Positions 9,151 through 16,779 of a stretch of 64,000 nucleotides of DNA are shown here, piece after piece. The stretch is from Streptomyces sp. NBC_00654 (GTDB taxonomy: Bacteria > Actinomycetota > Actinomycetes > Streptomycetales > Streptomycetaceae): assembly GCF_026341775.1 (NCBI RefSeq), contig NZ_JAPEOB010000001.1, forward strand, positions 2,480,001-2,544,000. Reading direction: 5' to 3'. Under the pieces are notes generated by a model that did not search any database, was not told where the DNA came from, and saw only the letters and a list, made by a program, of their open reading frames with translations. Each line of letters begins with the position of its first letter. Within the stretch, counting starts at the first letter, position 1. Both the position numbers and the translations under genes were made by a program.

Positions 9151-10068
9151 TCAGACAGTGCTCCGGTCGGTGTGCGGACTGTCGCCGGGAACCACGGTGG
9201 TGCCGGGTCTGGTCCCGCCGAAGACGGCCCGCACCGCGTGCGGCACGCGTCCGTCGAGCACATGAGCCCTGTGTACGCCGCCGCGTACGGCCCGCAGGCA
9301 GCCCTCCATCTTGGGCAGCATCCCGCTCGCCAGATCCGGCAGCATCCCGTCCAGGGTGTCGGCCGTCAGACGCCCGATCACCTCGGTGCTGTGCGGCCAG
9401 TCCGCGTACAGCCCCTCCACATCGGTGAGCACCACCAGTCGCCGGGCGCCGAGGGCCACGGCGAGAGCCGACGCCGCGAGATCGGCGTTGACGTTGTAGA
9501 CCTGGCCGTCCTCGCCGCGAGCCACGGGGGAGACCACCGGGATGTGGCCCTGCTCCAGGAGCGCGCGGACCACCCCCGGGTTCACCTCCACGATGTCACC
9601 CACGAGACCGATGTCCACGGGCCGGTCGTCCACCCGGGCCCAGCGCCGCACCGCTGTCATCGTATGCGCGTCCTCGCCGGTCATGCCCACGGCGAAAGGT
9701 CCATGGGCGTTGATGTGTCCGACCAGTTCCCGCTGGACCCGGCCGGTCAGCACCATGCGCACGACCTCCATGATCTCCGGAGTGGTCACCCGCAGGCCCG
9801 CCTCGAACCGGGTCTCCAGCCCGAGACGGTCGAGCATCGCGCTGATCTGCGGCCCGCCCCCGTGCACGACGACCGGGCGCAGACCCGCGTGCCACAGCTC
9901 CACGACGTCCTGGGCGAACGTCCGCTGCAGGGCGGCGTCCACCATCGCGTTGCCGCCGAACTTGACGACGACCACACCGTCCGGCGGTTCCTCCGGCCGG
10001 ATTCGAGGCCCTCCGGCCGGATCCGCGTCCGCGCGCTGCGAGACAACTTCCGCTGCCCGATGGGTCAT
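9151..10068 (-). CDS. argB: Acetylglutamate kinase paralogue (ArgB family)
   Basis: A 305-residue amino-acid-kinase fold protein. It keeps the Lys of VVKFGGNAM, the glycine-rich HGGGPQI, the substrate region [16 protein letters not shown] and the late Lys of SGMLPKMEG, so it should be active as N-acetylglutamate 5-kinase, the second step towards ornithine. It is not in an arg operon. It follows an isochorismatase-like gene by 76 bases, and the pair is headed by an iron box. A housekeeping argB is expected elsewhere. The inference is an iron-induced extra copy that raises ornithine supply for the hydroxyornithine siderophore encoded next door. Confidence 0.85.
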   Translation of the reverse strand: MTHRAAEVVSQRADADPAGGPRIRPEEPPDGVVVVKFGGNAMVDAALQRTFAQDVVELWHAGLRPVVVHGGGPQISAMLDRLGLETRFEAGLRVTTPEIMEVVRMVLTGRVQRELVGHINAHGPFAVGMTGEDAHTMTAVRRWARVDDRPVDIGLVGDIVEVNPGVVRALLEQGHIPVVSPVARGEDGQVYNVNADLAASALAVALGARRLVVLTDVEGLYADWPHSTEVIGRLTADTLDGMLPDLASGMLPKMEGCLRAVRGGVHRAHVLDGRVPHAVRAVFGGTRPGTTVVPGDSPHTDRSTV

Positions 10069-10144
10069 GGTCTCCGTCTCTCGTCGGTACCCGTCTGTCC
10101 TGCGCGCCCGTCTGTCCGTCCGGCGCCTCCGGCGCGCGAAGCGG

Positions 10145-10801
10145 TCACGCGTTCTTCGGTTCCCTGTGCAGGAGCAGGCCGCGCAACAGGCCGTCCGTCA
10201 TGCAGACCATGCCGCTGCGTGCGGCCCAGCGGAGCGCCAGGGAGTGTTCCTCGGCGGAGAAGTCGGCCACCGCGTCGGCGACGACGAACGGCTGGATGTC
10301 GTTCATGAAGGCGTCCGCGGCGGTCAGCAGGACACCGAGGTGTGCGTACACCCCGCAGATGATCAGCTGGTCGCGGCCGTTCGCGCGCAGCAGTCTGCCG
10401 AGATGGCTGCGCAGGAAGGCGTTGTGACGCACATTCGGCAGCAGATGCTCACCGGGGCGTGGAGTGAGGGGCGCGACGATCGCGGCGGCATCGGTCTCGT
10501 CCCCGATGCCCGGACCCCACATGTCGGCGACCAGCCCGCGCTGTCCCGGCTCCTGCCCGGCCGGCTCCGCGCTGAAGATGACCGGCATGCCCAGCGTCCC
10601 GGCGAGTTCCCGGAGCGCCGCGATGTTGTCGACGAGTTCCCGTACGGGTGAGCGCCCCGCCGGAAACGCTCCGACGAAGTGGCTCTGCATGTCGTGGACC
10701 AGCAGCGCGGCGCGCGCCGGATCGATCCTCCAGGAGACCTGCGACTGAGGAAGGGCGCCGCGCTCCGGCATGGGATAGGCGTCGATGGCGGGTAGGCGCA
10801 T
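10145..10801 (-). CDS. Isochorismatase-family protein (EntB/PhzD-like) lacking the catalytic Lys
   Basis: A 218-residue protein that aligns end to end with EntB N-domain and PhzD: AYPMPE at the start, [11 protein letters not shown] with the catalytic Asp, [15 protein letters not shown] and VADAVADFS. The conserved Lys of the triad (KWRYSAF in EntB/PhzD) is Asn here, in [10 protein letters not shown]. It has no aryl-carrier domain and there are no EntA/C/E genes nearby. Activity on isochorismate is therefore doubtful; another vinyl-ether or amide substrate, or a binding role, is possible. It has a GGGGAG ribosome site. First gene of an iron-box-headed unit with the ArgB paralogue. Confidence 0.82.
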   Translation of the reverse strand: MRLPAIDAYPMPERGALPQSQVSWRIDPARAALLVHDMQSHFVGAFPAGRSPVRELVDNIAALRELAGTLGMPVIFSAEPAGQEPGQRGLVADMWGPGIGDETDAAAIVAPLTPRPGEHLLPNVRHNAFLRSHLGRLLRANGRDQLIICGVYAHLGVLLTAADAFMNDIQPFVVADAVADFSAEEHSLALRWAARSGMVCMTDGLLRGLLLHREPKNA

Positions 10802-10860
10802 GGGTGACTCCCCTTCCCCGATGACGCACGCACCGCCGGGTCCGAACTGCCGAGTTTTTC

Positions 10861-10879
10861 TTAGCTTAGCCTAACCTAA
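10861..10879. promoter_or_regulatory. Iron box upstream of isochorismatase-argB unit
   Basis: The sequence TTAGCTTAGCCTAACCTAA differs from the IdeR/DtxR consensus TTAGGTTAGsCTAACCTAA at one position. It lies 60 bases upstream of the minus-strand start at 10801, in promoter position. This predicts repression by Fe-DmdR1. Confidence 0.82.
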
Positions 10880-11030
10880 ATTCTTGCAATCATGGCGTGG
10901 TCCTCCTGCTCTCCCGGATTCCGCCGGGCAGGCCAACTGCCTTCCCGTGCAAGGGGATGCCGATGGGGGTGCGGCACCGACCCCCATGCAACCCGATGGC
11001 TATGACAAACCGCGAACGGCGGTGCGGCCC

Positions 11031-11051
11031 TGTGGACAACAGTTATCCACA
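11031..11051. promoter_or_regulatory. Pair of inverted DnaA boxes
   Basis: TGTGGACAA (a TTGTCCACA box on the minus strand) and TTATCCACA (plus strand) face each other three bases apart, making a near-palindrome. Both match DnaA 9-mers exactly as known for Streptomyces and E. coli. They lie 40 bases upstream of the DUF4192 start. This is far too few boxes for oriC; they could be a DnaA-controlled promoter. Confidence 0.6.
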
Positions 11052-11090
11052 GGGGTCGCGGAATTCCGCGGAACGCGGGACGGTCATGCC

Positions 11091-12518
11091 ATGAACAAGC
11101 ACCACGAATCCACCGGACCGGCCGACGAGCAGCAGATCACGCTGCGCGGTCCCGCCGAGCTCGCCGACGCCCTTCCGTACCTCATGGGATTCCATCCGAA
11201 CGACAGCGTGGTCATGGTGGCCCTGCACGGCGGCCGCGGCCGCTTCGGCGGCAGGCTCAGGCTCGGCATTCCGCGGGCGCCGCAGGAATGGGCGCCCGTC
11301 GCGGGCCAATTGGCGGAGTCGCTGATCGTGGGGAGCGAGCGGCGCGGTTCCCGGCCCGACGCGATCGTCGTCTTCCTCTGCCAGGATCCGGCCGAGGGCG
11401 AGAGCGCCCACGAGACCATGGAGCGTCTGAGGCCCCTGGCCCAGTGCCTGCGCACCGCCTGCGGAGCCCTCGACGTCCCCGTTCTGGAAGCCCTCTGCAT
11501 TTCCGACGGCCGCTACTGGTCCTACTGCTGCCCCGACGCCCGGTGCTGCCCCGCGCAGGGAAACCCCCTGGCGATGCCCGGCACCACGGTCATGGCGGCC
11601 GCGGCCGCGTACGCCGGAATCCAAGTGCGGGGATCACTGCGGGACATGGAGGAGCGGCTCTCGCCATGGCGGTCTCCGGCCGCCCCCGCGCAGTGCCACG
11701 CACTGGACACGGCGGGGGCTTCGCTGGTGTCCCGGATCCTGGACAAGGACGGGCGGGTCGAGGTGGCCGGGGAGACCCTGGAGCTCGCGCGGGTGCTCAT
11801 GCGGCGTCTCCGGCAGGTGCCGCCGTCCGTGCCGTCGGCCGCCGACAGGAGCGACGATCAACTGATCAGCCACGACGAGGCGGCTGCCGTGATCCTCGGG
11901 CTTCAGGACCGGGAGACCCGGGACAAGGCGGCGGAGTGGATGGAAGGTCCCGAAGCGGACTCCGCGCTGAGGCTGTGGCGGGCGCTCTCCCGCCGCTGTG
12001 TCGGCCCGTACGTGGAACACGCCGCCGCTCCGCTCACCCTGGCGGGCTGGGTCTCCTGGTCGACCGGTGACGAACCGGGCGCGCGGGTCGCCCTGGGGCT
12101 GGCCCTCCGTGCCGACCCCGACTACACCTTCGCCCAACTGCTGCACCAGGCGTGCAACGAGGGCCTGGACCCGGAGACGCTGCGCCGCTGTCTGCGCGGC
12201 GAGGACGACTCCGTCGTGGGCGGCGGCGCCCCGGCCGGCGGTGCCCCGGGCGGAGACCTCCGGGACGGTGGAACCGCAGGAGGCGACACCGGTAGTGCTG
12301 ACGGTCTGCCAGGGGACGCTCGAGGCGCCCTGCGCGAGTGCCGTACGCGGTCGCGCGCGCAGCGGACGCAACGGCTGCCCCGCCCGCCGCGGCGGACACC
12401 CGTGGCGAAGCGGAGGAAGGGGGCACCCGGTGCCATCCGTCCGGGTGGTGCCGCCGCTCGGCGCGGGCAGCGGGAACCCGGTCGGTACGGGCGGCGGGCG
12501 ACCGGGAACAGCCGATGA
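11091..12518 (+). CDS. DUF4192 family protein
   Basis: A 475-residue cytoplasmic protein. The DUF4192 core spans roughly residues 10-380: LRGPAELADALPYLMGFHPNDSVV at the start, ISDGRYWSYCCPDARCCP with a Cys-rich patch in the middle, and ADPDYTFAQLLHQA near its end. The last 100 residues are low-complexity Gly/Arg-rich and could be partly spurious. I chose the ATG at 11091 because the conserved domain begins just after it; the longer frame has no homology. The function of the family is not established. Two DnaA boxes precede it and the Nudix regulator gene follows. Confidence 0.8.
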   Translation: MNKHHESTGPADEQQITLRGPAELADALPYLMGFHPNDSVVMVALHGGRGRFGGRLRLGIPRAPQEWAPVAGQLAESLIVGSERRGSRPDAIVVFLCQDPAEGESAHETMERLRPLAQCLRTACGALDVPVLEALCISDGRYWSYCCPDARCCPAQGNPLAMPGTTVMAAAAAYAGIQVRGSLRDMEERLSPWRSPAAPAQCHALDTAGASLVSRILDKDGRVEVAGETLELARVLMRRLRQVPPSVPSAADRSDDQLISHDEAAAVILGLQDRETRDKAAEWMEGPEADSALRLWRALSRRCVGPYVEHAAAPLTLAGWVSWSTGDEPGARVALGLALRADPDYTFAQLLHQACNEGLDPETLRRCLRGEDDSVVGGGAPAGGAPGGDLRDGGTAGGDTGSADGLPGDARGALRECRTRSRAQRTQRLPRPPRRTPVAKRRKGAPGAIRPGGAAARRGQREPGRYGRRATGNSR

Positions 12519-12650
12519 CCGCCGCGGCGACGGCGCATGGCCACCGGGCGCACCCGCCGGGCCCCGGTCCGGCCGGATCCGTTGGATCCGACGGATCGCG
12601 AGGATGCCGAATGGAGTGTTTATCGTCAGGCAGACGACTATGATCGCGGC

Positions 12651-13424
12651 ATGCCGCCCTACGACCCGTCGACCTTCCCGCCCTTCGCTGTCACCGTCGA
12701 CCTGGTCGTGCTCACGGTGCGCCGCCACGCGCTCTGCGCGCTGGTCGTACGCCGAGGGGAGCCGCCGTTCCAGGGCCGGTGGGCGCTGCCCGGCGGATTC
12801 GTCCGGGCCGATGAGGATCTCGGAGCGGCCGCGGCGCGTGAACTCGCCGAGGAGACCGGGCTCTGCGCACATGATCCGGCGCCTGAGGCGCCTCAAGCGG
12901 TGGGCAACGGCGCGCACCTTGAGCAGTTGGCGACCTACGGGGATCCGGCGCGTGACCCTCGGATGCGGGTCGTGAGCGTGGCACATCTCGCGCTCGCGCC
13001 GGACCTTCCCGCACCCCGTGCGGGCGGCGACGCCAACAGCGCGCGCTGGGCCCCGGTCGGGGATCTGCTCCGGCCGGACAGCGACCCGGGCCGGGACGGC
13101 GAACAGCCCGCGCCGCTGGCATTCGACCACGCGCGGATCCTCGCGGACGGGGTGGAGAGGGCCCGTTCCAAGATCGAGTATTCGTCGCTGGCCACGGCGT
13201 TCTGCCCGGCGGAGTTCACGGTCGGTGAGCTGCGCCGGGTGTACGAGGCGGTGTGGGGCGTGGTTCTCGACCCCCGGAACTTCCACCGCAAGGTCACCGG
13301 CACGCCCGGCTTCCTGGTGCCCTCCGGAGGCACCACCACGAGGCAGGGCGGCCGTCCCGCGCAGCTGTTCCGGGCCGGCGCCGCCACCGTGCTCAACCCC
13401 CCGATGCTGAGGCCCGAGGTCTGA
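12651..13424 (+). CDS. Nudix-domain transcriptional regulator (NrtR-like)
   Basis: A 257-residue protein. The N-terminal Nudix domain has the box [24 protein letters not shown] (GX5EX7REUXEEXGU pattern present). The C-terminal part [26 protein letters not shown] and [10 protein letters not shown] is the winged helix found in NrtR-type regulators of NAD or ADP-ribose metabolism. ATG 12651 fits the family start ([19 protein letters not shown]); an in-frame ATG at 12537 would add 38 unlike residues. An imperfect inverted repeat TATCGTC/GACGACTA at 12620-12641 just before the start may be its own operator. A tandem 14-mer spans its stop codon. Confidence 0.85.
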   Translation: MPPYDPSTFPPFAVTVDLVVLTVRRHALCALVVRRGEPPFQGRWALPGGFVRADEDLGAAAARELAEETGLCAHDPAPEAPQAVGNGAHLEQLATYGDPARDPRMRVVSVAHLALAPDLPAPRAGGDANSARWAPVGDLLRPDSDPGRDGEQPAPLAFDHARILADGVERARSKIEYSSLATAFCPAEFTVGELRRVYEAVWGVVLDPRNFHRKVTGTPGFLVPSGGTTTRQGGRPAQLFRAGAATVLNPPMLRPEV

Positions 13425-13462
13425 GGCCCGAGGTCTGAGGCCCGAGGTCTGAGACCCGAAGT
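13407..13462. repeat. Tandem 14-bp repeat (four copies) across the Nudix stop codon
   Basis: The unit CTGAGGCCCGAGGT occurs three times exactly and a fourth time as CTGAGACCCGAAGT. The first copy encodes the last residues of the Nudix protein and the second contains its stop codon. Confidence 0.9.
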
Positions 13463-13671
13463 CTTGGGGCCTGAGCCCCGAGGTGTGAGGCGGCGCAGGT
13501 CCGGAAGCCTGCGCGCGAAGCCGCGCCCCGGCGCCGGGGCGCGCGGCCTGACCCCGTGGAACACCCGCCGGTCCACTGCTGCGCCAAAAGTCGCAATTGT
13601 CGCGTTATGTTGCTGTGGTACTCACCTGCCGCCGAGCGGTCTCACCTTCCGCGAGAAACGCGAGAGAAGCG

Positions 13672-15408
13672 ATGCTCCAGGCCATCGGACTCACCAGCAA
13701 ACCCCGCCGCGACGCCTTGCCCGCCGTGGGCGATCTGTCCTTCGAGGCCCGGCCCGGCCGCGTCACCGCGCTGCTCGGTGCTCCGGGCTCCGGGAAGACC
13801 ACGGCACTGCGCCTGATGCTCGAACTCGACGCCGGGCGAGGCGTCACCTACTTCCGCGGGCGGCCGTTGCACCGTATCGCCCACCCGGCGCGCGAGGTGG
13901 GCGTCCTTCTCGGAGACGTTCCCGGTCACCCCGCCCGTACGGCCCGGGGTCAGCTCCGTATGCTCTGCGCGGCCGCGGGCGTACCCGCCGCCCGCGCCGA
14001 CGAGGTGCTCGAAGTCGTCGGCCTCGCCGGACTGGGGGACCAGCGCATCGGCACCCTCTCGGTGGGCATGGACCGTCGCCTCGCTCTCGCGTCCGCGCTT
14101 CTGGGGGACCCGCACACACTGCTCCTCGACGAACCCGCCGAAGGCCTCTCGCCCCGGGAGAACAGTTGGCTGTACGGGCTGTTGCGTGCCCACGCCGCCC
14201 AGGGAGGAACGGTGCTGTGCGCCGTCGGTGATCCCAAGGAGGCGGCCCGTACCGCCGACCGTGTCGTCACCATCGACGGCGGGCGGCTCGTCGCGGACCA
14301 GGACGTCGCCGACTTCTCCCGCACCCGGCTGCGCCCACGCGTCGCCGTCCGGACTCCGCACGCGGCCCGGCTGGCCGCGGTCGTCGCCCGCGAGGCGCGT
14401 GCGGGGCGACGCTCCGTCGAGGTGGTGACCGAGGCGAGCAGCCGTCTGTCGGTGTACGGCAGCAGTTGTGCCGAGATCGGGGACACGGCGTTCAGGCACG
14501 GCGTCCCCGTTCATCAACTCGCCGACGAGACCGGCGACACCGGACCTGTCGTCACCGGTGACGCGGGGGCCGTGCCGCGGCGGGCCTCGTCCGTCGCCCG
14601 CTCCGAACCGCCGCCGCCGATCCCGGTGCGCCCCGCCCGGGGACCGCTGCGTCCGCTGCGCTACGAACTGCGCCGCCTGCTGGGCGTCAGGACAACGGCC
14701 ATGATCACGGCCACCGTTCTGCTCGCGTCGGCCGGACTCGCCGTCCTGCTCGCCCGCGCCGACGGGACGCCGCTGCCGCACCTGCTGGCCGCGTGGCCCG
14801 CTCTGCTGCCGTTGCCTCCGGCCGCGCTCGGTGCCGGACTGATCGGGGCCCTCTCCTTCGGGGACGAGTTCCGCTACCCGGCGCTGGCCGCAGGCCGTGG
14901 GACGGTTCCCCGGCGCCTCGGACTGCTCCTCGCGAAGCTGGCCGTCACGGCCGGTACCGCCCTCCTGCTCGCGCTGCTCGTGGTGCTGTGCGACGCCCAG
15001 GCCATTCGCCTCGTGTACGGCGAGGAACTGATCAAGGTCCCGGCGAACCTCGCCCCGCTCGCGGCGAGTTGGGCGGGCCTCACCGTCGGCTGCGCCTGGG
15101 CCGGCCTGCTGGCCGCGGGGATCTTCAGGGTGGCGGGCGCCGGAGTCGCCGCGGTGCTGGCTGTTCCGGTGCTCATCGTGCCGCTCGTCCGGAAGGTGCT
15201 GGAGGGCCCGGCGGCACGGTCGGCCGCGGGGCTCCCGGGAAGGCTGCGGGAGCTGGCCTGGTGGCAACTGCCGCACGAGGCGGACAGATGGGTCCTGGCG
15301 GTCGTGCGGGTGGTGGCACAGCCCGTGGGGACGGCGCTCGCCCTGTCGCTGTCGGCCCTGATCTGCGCGTATCTGTTCACCAGCCTTCGAGGCAGGGCGC
15401 GTTGGTGA
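13672..15408 (+). CDS. ABC transporter: ATP-binding domain fused to a membrane domain
   Basis: A 578-residue protein. The N-terminal ATPase has Walker A GAPGSGKTT, signature LSVGMDRRL and Walker B LLLDEPAEGL, like the ATP-binding subunits of ABC-2 exporters. A linker with a PPPPIP stretch (about residues 320-345) leads to five or six hydrophobic segments (about 360-570) with a broken-up ABC-2-like permease. The ATG at 13672 starts the ATPase; the frame upstream is not conserved-looking. It precedes whiH, as does an ABC gene in S. coelicolor. The transported substrate is unknown; no other subunit lies nearby. Confidence 0.82.
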   Translation: MLQAIGLTSKPRRDALPAVGDLSFEARPGRVTALLGAPGSGKTTALRLMLELDAGRGVTYFRGRPLHRIAHPAREVGVLLGDVPGHPARTARGQLRMLCAAAGVPAARADEVLEVVGLAGLGDQRIGTLSVGMDRRLALASALLGDPHTLLLDEPAEGLSPRENSWLYGLLRAHAAQGGTVLCAVGDPKEAARTADRVVTIDGGRLVADQDVADFSRTRLRPRVAVRTPHAARLAAVVAREARAGRRSVEVVTEASSRLSVYGSSCAEIGDTAFRHGVPVHQLADETGDTGPVVTGDAGAVPRRASSVARSEPPPPIPVRPARGPLRPLRYELRRLLGVRTTAMITATVLLASAGLAVLLARADGTPLPHLLAAWPALLPLPPAALGAGLIGALSFGDEFRYPALAAGRGTVPRRLGLLLAKLAVTAGTALLLALLVVLCDAQAIRLVYGEELIKVPANLAPLAASWAGLTVGCAWAGLLAAGIFRVAGAGVAAVLAVPVLIVPLVRKVLEGPAARSAAGLPGRLRELAWWQLPHEADRWVLAVVRVVAQPVGTALALSLSALICAYLFTSLRGRARW

Positions 15409-15480
15409 CCGCGATGTCTCCGGCGGGCGGCTCAAACCCCGTAACTCCCTTGGAAACACCCTTCTTGTGGCATTATGTCG

Positions 15481-15505
15481 TCAATTGCGGGGCGGGTGCC
15501 GATCA
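15481..15505 (+). promoter_or_regulatory. Candidate WhiG-type promoter of whiH
   Basis: TCAA (15481-15484) and GCCGATCA (15498-15505) resemble the WhiG/FliA-type -35 and -10 elements (TAAA ... GCCGATAA). Their 13-base spacer is shorter than the usual 15-16. The position gives a leader of about 55 bases before the GTG at 15569. whiH is known to depend on sigma-WhiG in S. coelicolor. Confidence 0.45.
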
Positions 15506-15568
15506 CCCTTTCGTGTGCTTTTCACCAAAGACCTCAAGAGGCGGGCGCGCCGCGCCGACAAAGGATGC

Positions 15569-16456
15569 GTGAGTACCCTTGCGCACACCATGATGACCGC
15601 CGCCCGCTCCGCCGACTCCGGCCTCGCCGGCTCGGGCGAACTCGACCGCTACCCCTACACGGAGGCGCCGGCCGGCGAGCGCGCCGCGATCCGCTCGTGG
15701 GGCGGACCCGATTCCGAGCTGGGGCGGGCGAGCCGACGCGGGGCTGCCAGCCGAGGACGTGGCCTCCACGGCCAACTCGTTCAGCAGCTGGGCCAGATGA
15801 TCGTTTCCGGAGATCTCGGCGCCGATCGCCCGCTCGTTCCCGAGGAGATCGGTCAGCGTTTCGAGGTCTCCCGTACTGTCGTGCGTGAGTCCCTGCGCGT
15901 GCTGGAGGCCAAGGGCCTGGTCAGCGCGCGTCCCAATGTCGGTACGCGGGTGCGTCCGGTCAGTGACTGGAATCTGCTGGACCCCGACATCATCGAATGG
16001 AGGGCCTTCGGTCCCCAGCGTGACGACCAGCGTCGCGAGCTGGCCGAGCTCCGCTGGACGATCGAGCCGCTCGCGGCCCGGCTGGCGGCCGGGCATGGAC
16101 GTGAGGACATCCAGCAGCGGCTCGGCGACATGGTCGAGATCATGGGCCACGCGCTGGGGCAGGGGGACGCGATCACGTTCTCCCGGGCGGATGCGGAATT
16201 CCACTCCCTGCTCATCCAGGCCGCGGGCAACCGGATGCTGGAGCACCTCTCCGGCATCGTCTCGGCGGCGCTGCATGTCTCCGGAGGACCCGTCACTGGC
16301 TGTGACCGCCCGGCCGAGGCGTCGCTCGCCCACCACGCCCGGATCGTCGAAGCCCTCGCCTCCGGCGATTCCGCGGCCGCCGAGACGGCCATGCGCCAAC
16401 TGCTCGTCGTTCACCCCGAGGTGGAGCGGGTGGTTCCCGCGCCGCGCGAGCACTGA
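15569..16456 (+). CDS. whiH: WhiH, GntR-family sporulation regulator
   Basis: A 295-residue GntR/FadR-type regulator. The winged helix covers about residues 60-125 (LVPEEIGQRFEVSRTVVRESLRVLEAKG, RPNVGTRV). An FCD effector domain follows (LRWTIEPLAARLAAGH, DAEFHSLLIQAAGN, HARIVEAL). Its position directly before hrdB and its length identify it as whiH (SCO5819 in S. coelicolor), which controls sporulation septation in aerial hyphae. The GTG at 15569 has AAAGGA upstream and begins MSTLAHTMMTAARSADSG. A perfect hairpin follows the stop. Confidence 0.92.
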   Translation: MSTLAHTMMTAARSADSGLAGSGELDRYPYTEAPAGERAAIRSWGGPDSELGRASRRGAASRGRGLHGQLVQQLGQMIVSGDLGADRPLVPEEIGQRFEVSRTVVRESLRVLEAKGLVSARPNVGTRVRPVSDWNLLDPDIIEWRAFGPQRDDQRRELAELRWTIEPLAARLAAGHGREDIQQRLGDMVEIMGHALGQGDAITFSRADAEFHSLLIQAAGNRMLEHLSGIVSAALHVSGGPVTGCDRPAEASLAHHARIVEALASGDSAAAETAMRQLLVVHPEVERVVPAPREH

Positions 16457-16779
16457 CCGCAGCACGGCCGGGGTGCATGGACCCTGTGCCGCCGGACCCT
16501 CCGGTCCGGCGGCACAATTGTGGGGGGATGTCACCCCTGGCACTGTTCGTCGCAAATGAGGTGTGACTCGGGCCACGCGGATTGGGCGTAACACTCCTCG
16601 AAACAGTGCGATGACTTAAGAGGTGACCGCCGCAGAAGGAATACAGCAGCCATTCAGCGCGCTGTGCAGTTCTGAGGCCAAACCCGCGCCGTCGGCGACA
16701 TCCCCAGTCGACGGTCGTCGGTTCCAGCCCTCTCCAGGGCCGGGCCGGAAGCCGTTTCCATCGTTCCGAGAGGTTGTTC
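16457..16779. other. Leader/promoter region of hrdB
   Basis: 323 bases without a gene. It begins with the whiH terminator hairpin and then holds the hrdB promoter region. I see no unambiguous -35/-10 pair. A GGAAT at 16638-16642 resembles a sigma-R -35 but lacks a proper GTT at the expected distance. Confidence 0.5.
16486..16515 (+). terminator. Terminator of whiH
   Basis: Perfect 13-base arms GTGCCGCCGGACC and GGTCCGGCGGCAC surround a CTCC loop, followed by AATTGT. Confidence 0.85.

Noticed and set aside
11031..11051. Replication origin
   Set aside because: Only two DnaA boxes, no dnaA/dnaN or AT-rich unwinding region nearby; oriC of Streptomyces has many more boxes.
12180..12518. Frameshift in the DUF4192 C-terminus
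   Set aside because: The tail becomes low-complexity, but neither alternative frame gives recognisable homology, so there is no evidence for an error.
13407..13462. Direct repeats considered as a CRISPR array
   Set aside because: Units are contiguous 14-mers without spacers and there are no cas genes.
16600..16680. Sigma-R-type promoter for hrdB (GGAAT at 16638)
   Set aside because: The matching GTT element is missing at 18-19 bases; I leave the promoter unassigned.
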